Part shown: piece by piece, positions 57,406 to 64,000 of the stretch | Layout: the number at the start of each line of letters is the position of its first letter | How positions within the stretch are numbered: position 1 is the stretch's first letter | Made by a program: the position numbers and the translations under genes | DNA from: Bactrocera neohumeralis | Lineage: Eukaryota > Arthropoda > Insecta > Diptera > Tephritidae | DNA: 64,000 nt | Reading direction: 5' to 3' | NCBI RefSeq assembly: GCF_024586455.1 | Contig: NW_026089623.1 | Coordinates: 3,159,367-3,223,366 of the forward strand | The notes under the pieces: generated by a model | What the model was told of the DNA's origin: nothing | Databases searched by the model: none | What the model saw: the letters and a program-made list of their open reading frames with translations, nothing else

Positions 57406-58838
57406 TTACACAGTTTGTACATACTTTTCAGCGGAATGTATTTTTTTAATCAAATCAAAATTATTTTTTAAATACTCTTTGAATTCTAGGCAGCTTAACT
57501 CGTAGTTGACTTTGGTAATTAAAATCGATTTTATTGTTTCGGTTTTAATTTTGGTTTTTTCACTTGTCCACATATTGTTAAGAATTGAAAACAGCCTTTC
57601 CGTAGGGGCATTAGACCCGGGCAAGCACAAACAAAACTGAACAACTTTTATAATATTAGAAAAAGAAATTTTATTTTCTTCAAAATGTTTGAAAATTTCC
57701 AACCACCTGTTTTGAACATTGGTTTCATTTTCGTTCCATTCATTAAATTTGCTAGGTGTTGCATAACTTTTAACGCAAGAAAATTCATCAAATAATTCGT
57801 TATCTTTTATATTGATACCATTTCTTTTTTCTAAAATATATGAAATACTGGCCTCGACTTCATTCCATGACGGTACTCTCTGGAGTAGTATCCATTTTAA
57901 AACCTGAACTTCTATGAATGCACTGTCCCACAGGCTTAGGTAGTCAACACAATTTATATAAAAGTTTTTTGTGCATGTTTGGAATTGATTTACATCAATT
58001 AAAGCTTCCTGTTGTAAGACTGTAATAGAGTTTTTAACTTCTAATGGTACAAAGTTTTCTTCTTTACGTGCAATAACTTTGTTTTTTAGTTCATTTATGA
58101 GGAAAGCTGTTTCTATCATTGAAATTGTTTGCGTCTCAATTTTTAAAATATAGCTGTGAAAGAGACATGCTTGGTAATGCCCGAATAAAAGCCAAACTTC
58201 AGCGCAAGGATTTTCAAAAAATTGTTTTAAGACAGTTGGACACTTTGATTGTAACAAAAAATATTTTTTGAGAGGATCGAAAAGTTTCAGAATCCTCTCT
58301 ATTGATGGCTTCAAAGTGAGCCACCTAGTTTTACTAAATCCCATTAGTTTACAATATTCGAAGTTTAAGTTTTCACAAATATCTTTAAATTCTGCCACAC
58401 GGACTGTGTAAATATAAAAGAAAGAGTAGATCTTTACAACAATGACTTCGATGTCAATTGGAAGACATTCCACAGAACATTGTATGCAATTATTTAAAAT
58501 GTGGGCAGCACAATTAATTCCAATTAATGTTTTACCAGTGGCCTGTTGAAGTTTTGTGAAAAGGTTGTTTTTACCCCGTCTGGATGCACCACCAAAATTT
58601 GCGTTCGTATTGTCTGCACATAAAGCTAGCAATTTGCTTTCCAATTTAAATTTGTTTAACAGCTTTAGAATATATTCACTCAATATGTCAGACGTTTCGC
58701 CAGGAATCTCATCAACTTCCAGAATTTTTACTTGAATTCCTTTGTATTGAGTGAAGTATCGAACAAGAATTGGACATATTTTTGTACTTCCATGGTTTGA
58801 GCAGTCAGAATATATTGAAATGAATTGTACCCCTTTGG
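57406..58838 (-). pseudogene. hAT transposase, second family, C-terminal two-thirds
   Basis: From about 58838 the frame reads FISIYSDCSN and ILVRYFTQYKGIQVKI, then an open 425-residue frame from 58683 with LCADNTNANFGG, GINCAAHILNNCIQ (catalytic-core Asp and Cys/His region) and KTRWLTLKPSIERIL. The C-terminal dimerisation domain follows, with CLPGSNAPTERLFSILN and TIKSILITKVNYELS, ending at 57406. It is longer and better preserved than most genes here, but its N-terminus, including any zinc finger, is missing where RTE copy C abuts. It is a distinct family from the hAT at 54464-56144. Whether it is still expressed cannot be told. Confidence 0.8.
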
Positions 58839-61624
58839 TTTGGTTAGAGTTTGGTTTTTGTTTGTCGAGAGAGGACTTTGCTTCTCAATTGCCTACTCAG
58901 TCCGAAGTAGAACCTGTTGGCAAGAGCTATCCTGCGTTGGATTTCTAGGCTGACATAGTTGGTGGTGTTTACGCTGGTTCCAAGATAGACGAAATTATCT
59001 ACGACTTTAAAGTTATGACTGTCAACAGTGACGTGAGTGCCAAGTCGCGAGTGCGACGACTGTTTGTTTGATGACAGGAGATATTTCGTCTTGCCCTCGT
59101 TCACTGCCAGACCCATTTGTTTTCCTTGTCCAGTCTGGAGAAAGCAGAACTAACGGCGCGGGTGTTAAGGCCGATGATATCAATATCATCGGCATACGCC
59201 AGCAGCTGTACACTCTTATAAAAGATGGTACCTTCTCTATTAAGTTCTGCAGCTCGAATTATTTTCTCCAGAAGCAAATTGAAAAAGTCACACGATAGGC
59301 AATCGCCTTGTCTGAAACCTCATTTGGTATCGAACGGCTCGGAGAGGTCCTTCCCGATTCTGACGGAGCTTTTGGTGTTGCTCAACGTCAGCTTACACAG
59401 CCGTATTAGTTTTGCGGGGATACCAAATTCAGACAACGCGGCATAAAGGCAGTTCCTTTTCGTGCTGTCGAAAGCAGCTTTGAAATCGACGAAGAGGTGG
59501 TGTGTGTCGATTCTTCTTTCACGGGTCTTTTCCAAGATTTGGCGCATGGTGAATATCTGGTCGGTTGTTGATTTTCCAGGTCTGAAGCCACTTTGATAAG
59601 GTCCAATCAGTTTGTTGACAGTGGGCTTTAATCTTTCACGCAATACGCTCGATAGTACCTTATACGCGATGTTGAGGAGGCTAATCCCTCGGTAATTGCC
59701 GCAGAATGTGGGTCACCTTTTTTATGGATTGGGCATAGCACACTTAAATTCAAATCGTTGGGCATGCTTTCGTCCGACCATATTTTACAAAGAAGCTGAT
59801 GCATGCTCCTTATCAGTTCTTCGCCGCCGTGTTTGAATAGCTCGGCCGGTAATCCATCGGCCCCCGCCGCTTTGTTGTTCTTCAGACGGGCAATTGCTAT
59901 TCGAACTTCTTCATGGTCGGGTAATGGAACGTCTGCTCCATCGTCATCGATTGGGGAATCGGGTTCGCCTTCTCCTGGTGTTGTGCGTTCACTGCCATTC
60001 AGCAGGCTGGAGAAGTGTTCCCTCCATAATTTAAGTATGCTCTGGGCATCGGTCACTAGATCACCGTTGGGGGTTCTACAAGAGTATGCCCGGTCTTGAA
60101 ACCTTCTGTAAGCCGCCGCATTTTGTCGTAGAATTTTCGAGCATTACCCATGTCGGCCAGCTTATCAAGCTCTTAGTACTCACGCATTTCAGCCTCTTTC
60201 TTCTTCTGTCTACAAATGCGTCTCGCTTCCCTCTTCAACTCTCGGTATCTATCCCATCCCGCACGTGTAGTGGTCGATCGTAACGCTGCGAGGTAGGCAG
60301 CCTGTTTTCTCTCCGCTGCGACATGGCACTCCTCGTCGTACCAGCTGTTCTTTTGCACTTTCCGAAAACCAATGGTTTCGGTTGCAGCTGTACGTAAGGA
60401 GTTTAAAATGCCGTCCCACAGTTCCCTTATACCGATCTGTTGACGAGTGCTCTCAGAGAGCAGGAGTGCAAGCCGAGTAGAAAATTGTTCGGCTGTCTGT
60501 TGTGATTGCAGCTTCTCGACGTCGAACCTTCCTTGTGTTTGGTGGCGTGCGTTTTTTTCTGCACAGAGGCGGGTGCGAATCTTAGCTGCAACAAGGTAGT
60601 GGTCCGAGTCGATGTTAGGACCTCGGAGCGCACGCACATCTAAAACACTGGAGACGTGTCTTCCGTCTATCACAACATGATCGATCTGGTTGGCAGTTTT
60701 TCGATCCGGAGACAGCCAGGTAGCTTGATGAATCTTTTTATGCTGGAATCTAGTACTACAGATAACCATATTTCGGGCCCCGGCGAAGTCGATCAGCCTC
60801 AACCTATTTGGGGATGTTTCGTCGTGGAGGCTGAATTTACCGACCGACAAAGTTACCTTCTTTACCCACCCTGGCGTTAAAGTCGCCAAGCACGATTTTG
60901 ACATCGTGGCGGGGGCATCTCTCAAAAGCGCGCTCCAAGTACTCATAAAAGACATCTTTGGTCACATCGTCCTTCTCTTCCGTCGGGGCGTCGGAGCAAA
61001 TCAGCGATATGTTGAAGAACCTCGCTTTGATGCGAATTGTGGCTAGACGTTCATTCGCCGGAGTGAATGATAGTACTCGGCGACGGAGTCTCCCACCACG
61101 AATCCCATACCAAACTTGCGCTCCTTTGTATGGCCACTGTAGTAAATGCCACCAGGACCTACTCGTATCTGTCCTTGTCCCGTCCATCGCATTTCTTGGA
61201 CGGCGGTGATGTCAGCCTTTATTTTCACGAGGACATCAACCAGCTGGGCAGCGGCACCTTCCCAATTAAGGGACCGGATATTCCAGGTGCATGCCCTAAT
61301 ATCATTGTCCTTATTTCGTTTGCCATTGTCGTCATCAAAAGGGGGGTTTCTCATCCGAGGCTGTTGATAGTTTTTCATTGGGGTGAGCTTTTTACGTGGC
61401 GGGTCCCAAACCCAGCGCACAACCGTTTGGGGATGTTTCGCCTTCTCACGTTAGCTCGCCTTCGAACGGATGTTCTTAGGCTACCCAGACGATACTTGGT
61501 CAAAGACCGGAAGTCTGAGCTGCTTGAGTCATATGTAAAAGAATCGTTTCTGGCCACTCCCAAGTGAATGGTGATCAGAGAACTTTCCTCACTTGCGTGA
61601 ACTTCTACACATGACTCCATCCTC
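58839..61624 (-). mobile_element. RTE-clade non-LTR retrotransposon, copy C, 3' end missing
   Basis: It starts on the minus strand at 61624 with the family 5' sequence (gaggatggagtcatg). It runs through endonuclease and RT and stops at 58839 inside the C-terminal region, just after KVLSRQTKTKL. The missing 3' tail, unlike normal 5' truncation, suggests a later deletion or recombination at the hAT junction. It holds the endonuclease-linker block missing from copy B. Confidence 0.88.
58844..61620 (-). pseudogene. RTE copy C endonuclease-RT polyprotein (frameshifted, truncated)
   Basis: Frames in order: an N-terminal leader (61620-61375); 61420-61043 with ACTWNIRSLNWEG and VQEMRWTGQG; 61187-60837 with LICSDAPTEEKDD and VLGDFNARVGKEG; 60955-60173 with NQIDHVVIDGRH, DSDHYLVAAKI and the lysine/arginine-rich linker; 60056-59628 with RLKNNKAAGADGLPAELF and LCPIHKKGDP; 59643-59320 with YQSGFRPGKSTTDQ and DFKAAFDSTKR. 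The YADD segment follows near 59190, and 59116-58844 gives MGLAVNEGKTKYLLSS. There are about five frame breaks. AHAPTEE of other copies is SDAPTEE here. Confidence 0.85.
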
Positions 61625-61800
61625 GAACCACTAGTTTTGCCGAATTAGCTAGTGCTCAACCAGACAAATCATTTAAAAAGGAATGTAGAACAATGGAAAA
61701 ACTATACTTCAGCTGATCCCAATTTCAATAAATCAGATCGAATCGATGTTGTAATTGGAAGTGATATATGTATATGCTGACATACTAGAAGAAGGCATAT
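61625..61800 (+). pseudogene. Scrap of BEL/Pao pol (protease-RT linker)
   Basis: Short frames read LADP-like sequence as SADPNFNKSDRIDVVIGSD and DILEEGIF, the conserved BEL segment between protease and RT. It is equivalent to LADPNCNTPAQIDLLLGSD in the element at 34-38.8 kb. Only about 60 codons remain and no flanking BEL sequence is present. Confidence 0.65.
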
Positions 61801-62329
61801 TTAACAAGTAAAGAAAGGCTAAGTTCGGGTATCACCGAACATTTTATACTCTCGCATGATAAAGTGATAATCGAGATTTCATTATCCGTCATTTACATAT
61901 TTTTTTATTTTGCTGTAAAATTAATTAGATTAGATCAATTTGTCTACTTTGAGTATTGAATTGTATTTTCATTTATTTTGACTGTATTGAGGACTATGTA
62001 AAAAAACAAAAACGATCGTTTTTCGAAGTTAATGCACATTTTATTTCTTACATGAATATGATTATACAGGTTTGACTTAGAAGTAATAAGTATTATATTT
62101 TTTAATAATTAAATGTTATATTTTTAAATTCAAAAGATATGTTTTTATAAATAGCAAAATGTATCCTACCTACATTTCATTTATTCTTAAAATATTTACT
62201 TCTACTTTATATTTATACAAATTCTTATATATTAACAAATTATACAAATGATTTAAAATTTCTTTGTTTAAATATTTATTTATTAATTCATAATATCATA
62301 TTTTTAACTTATTCTTATGCCCTTATGTG
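61801..62329. other. AT-rich spacer with a ctaagttcgggt..accgaac hairpin word
   Basis: Positions 61812-61870 contain ggctaagttcgggtatcacc followed by gaacattttatactctcgc. I recall this as a frequent short repeat in tephritid and Drosophila non-coding DNA, but could not check. The rest is about 80 percent A/T with no gene. Confidence 0.45.
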
Positions 62330-63192
62330 TGAAAAGATACTATTGTACATAGCCCTAGTCCGAAATAGAGACACAAATACCATCATGATAGCTATGCACT
62401 GTCTCTTAAGTGATAGCATCAACATGAAAAAGATCCATGTTTGAAAATGCCCAATCAATTTGCCTCCCCGCAGGTGTAGTTGAATATTCTACACTAAGCA
62501 GGGAACTAAAGTTTTTATCATAAAGAAGATTTTTTATTGTAGACCCTGTAGACTTTAAACAAATGTTAAAATCTCCAACAATTAAGACATTTTGATTGCA
62601 CAACTCTGTAGTAAGAATTTCTTGAAGTTCTGCAATAAAAAGCCTGAGGGGAAATGCTGAGTTTCTGTAAAGAACCAGAATATTGTTGTTGAAACATTTA
62701 AACAAAACTGCTTCTAAAACTTTGCGGCCTGAATAAATTTTCTTTATAATCTTCGGTTCTATAGAGCTGGCAACACTATGCTTTGCATAAATTATAAGGC
62801 CCCGTTTATTTCGGTTGCTTGTCTCAGTGCTATCTATCCTCAGCTCGTTTATAAGAATAAATCCTGGTATCTCAAAATGTTCAACAGGAATGCTCCAGGT
62901 TTCTACGAAGCATAAAATATCTGAAGATAGCATCAGACAGTCGACTTTTATATCGTTAATGTGAGCGTGGAGACTCTGAGCATTATGATATAAAATTTGA
63001 AGTGCTGATGATCGAGAAATCATAAAATCGAAACTTGTAATCAGGGCTTTAGATGTGCTCAATTCCATCATTTCCTTAAATACTGGATCCGATTCAGAAA
63101 ATTTATTAGGAGGAATAAAATTTTCGACAATAAAGAGACCTACTGACGTAGTAGCGCGACTGCAAGCGACATAGTATATCGAAGCTCTAGGC
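62330..63192 (-). pseudogene. Helentron helicase end fused to an AP-like endonuclease domain
   Basis: Reading from 63192, RASIYYVACSRATTSVGLF is the last helicase motif of Helitron/PIF1 proteins. The same frame then continues for about 230 residues as an endonuclease/exonuclease/phosphatase domain, with ILYHNAQSLHAHINDIK (Asn motif), ILCFVETW (Glu), VLIVGDFNICL (Asp-Asn) and GRQIDWAFSN (Asp). A stop at 62406 falls just before the last motif, and past it the codons read SYHDGI where SDH is expected. So the final catalytic Asp is Tyr and the gene is dead. Helitron-2/Helentron elements with such a C-terminal endonuclease are known in animals. The helicase start was cut off by the hAT insertion at 63193. 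Confidence 0.78.
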
Positions 63193-64000
63193 CAGTGGTT
63201 CCCAAACTTATTTTGTCTACCGCCCACTTTGAGAATAAATATTTTTTTAGCGCCCCCATTTTTTCACCTATTTAAAAACCACTATAACTTCAAATTAATT
63301 ATTGTGACCTATATATGTATATTAACGGAGAATTCTAAACGAAACTTTTACTATAACCAGCAACTTGAAACCTAAGCGCAGTAGGTAACATACAACGGCG
63401 CTTAGGTCTCAAGTTAACTCTTACGGGCTCCACCTGCCAATAAGAATGATTATTGAAACACAACTTTATAGTATTAAAACAGAGAATATTTTATTAAAAA
63501 TAAAACTAAAATAATCGATCCATATATAAAAACTAATGTGAAGGATGAATCTGATGCTGTTTAATAAGTTTGTTCATATCAGGTTCCAATTTACTCAAGA
63601 ACAGTCGCAAGTCGCCACATTCGGTAACAAGCAAACGATTTCTATTTTTAGTAAGCAGTGTTGTCACGGCACTAAATCCACGTTCACACAAATATGACGA
63701 TGGGAATGCTATCAATAATCGTTGAACGATTGACCACAATCCAGGGTACAATTGCGGGACCGGTTTTGTAGCCAAAATTCTTGGTGACCGTTTTTGAACT
63801 TGATTTTTATTTCCTCGTTTGTTGTCAATTCTATACGTTCTTCTTCCAGCAGAGGTGACATTGCTGTGTTGACATTTAAAAACGGATCCAACTCCCAGTC
63901 TGGTATTTCCAAGTTCAAAATGTCCTGGTATCGTTCGGTGAAGTCAATGTGGAGGTTTTCCAAATGTTGACAGTAGGCAAACAATTCGTCATTACTGCAT
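63193..64000 (-). mobile_element. hAT element (ZBED-like family), continues past the window
   Basis: The left terminus CAGTGGTTCCCAAACTTAT is a classic hAT inverted-repeat end and lies exactly where the Helentron frame is broken. The 8 bp outside it (63185-63192, CTCTAGGC) should recur at the far end if this is an intact insertion. The transposase inside belongs to the same family as 54464-56144. The other end is outside the window. Confidence 0.8.
63533..64000 (-). pseudogene. hAT transposase C-terminus, second copy (partial, one frameshift)
   Basis: From the window edge to 63712 the frame matches the copy at 54464-55078 almost residue for residue (LHIDFTERYQDILNLEIPD, TTNEEIKIKFKNG). One missing T in a T run near 63765 shifts the frame. 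After that, 63775-63533 reads VPQLYPGLWSIVQR, SYLCERGFSAVTTLLT and ECGDLRLFLSKLEPDM to a natural stop. This copy keeps the CERGFS dimerisation motif that is altered in the other, and the C-terminus missing there. Confidence 0.85.

Noticed and set aside
1..64000. Host exons, tRNA or rRNA genes
   Set aside because: On reading both strands I found no conserved host protein, cloverleaf or rRNA segment that I could support; a tRNAscan or protein search could still reveal short ones.

Overview
The window is animal nuclear DNA from an insect, most likely a dipteran of the tephritid/Drosophila type. That is inferred from the mobile-element families present (17.6/gypsy-like, BEL/Pao and copia LTR elements, RTE and LOA-like non-LTR elements, Helentrons, hAT and PIF/Harbinger) and from runs rich in acatacatatgtatg. 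I see no convincing host gene, tRNA or rRNA. Almost every long reading frame belongs to a transposable element, and most are broken. The layout is that of repeat-rich heterochromatin, or possibly a piRNA-cluster-like TE graveyard (inference).

Region 1 (about 0.6-23.8 kb) is a set of nested insertions. A decayed gypsy/17.6-class element on the plus strand supplies three separated pieces: gag end, protease and RT at 603-2360; the rest of RNase H at 11198-11774, with a noisy duplicate at 7512-8055; and integrase C-terminus plus env remnants at 21890-23841. Between them sit a minus-strand LOA-like non-LTR element, a minus-strand BEL/Pao element with an uninterrupted 1720-residue gag-pol, and a minus-strand LTR element with no coding capacity. 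A 100-N gap at 9887-9986 separates two versions of the same sequence (6381-9886 and 9987-13033). I read this as an unmerged contig overlap, with the left version full of homopolymer-type errors.

Region 2 (25-34 kb) is a second nest. A degenerate copia-type element holds an RTE copy (26091-28923) and, inside its integrase, a TIR element flanked by TAA. That element itself contains a fold-back element flanked by the 8-bp direct repeat GATTGCAC.

Region 3 (34-40 kb) is a decayed BEL/Pao element with an in-frame RT deletion. It is followed by a nucleocapsid-like zinc-knuckle ORF and an LTR-like end.

Region 4 (41-54 kb) contains an RTE copy with a 13-bp target duplication, an internally deleted PIF/Harbinger element with both of its genes, a 1.1-kb repeat inverted relative to one at 32.8 kb, and a 3-kb palindrome carrying two MITEs. 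It ends with a deleted Helentron interrupted by a 5'-truncated non-LTR element.

Region 5 (54-64 kb) holds two hAT families, two more RTE copies, a scrap of BEL pol and the end of a Helentron helicase fused to an endonuclease domain. At the right edge that Helentron is cut by a further hAT copy. The elements do not form a pathway. What links them is insertion order, which can be read from target-site duplications and from interrupted reading frames.
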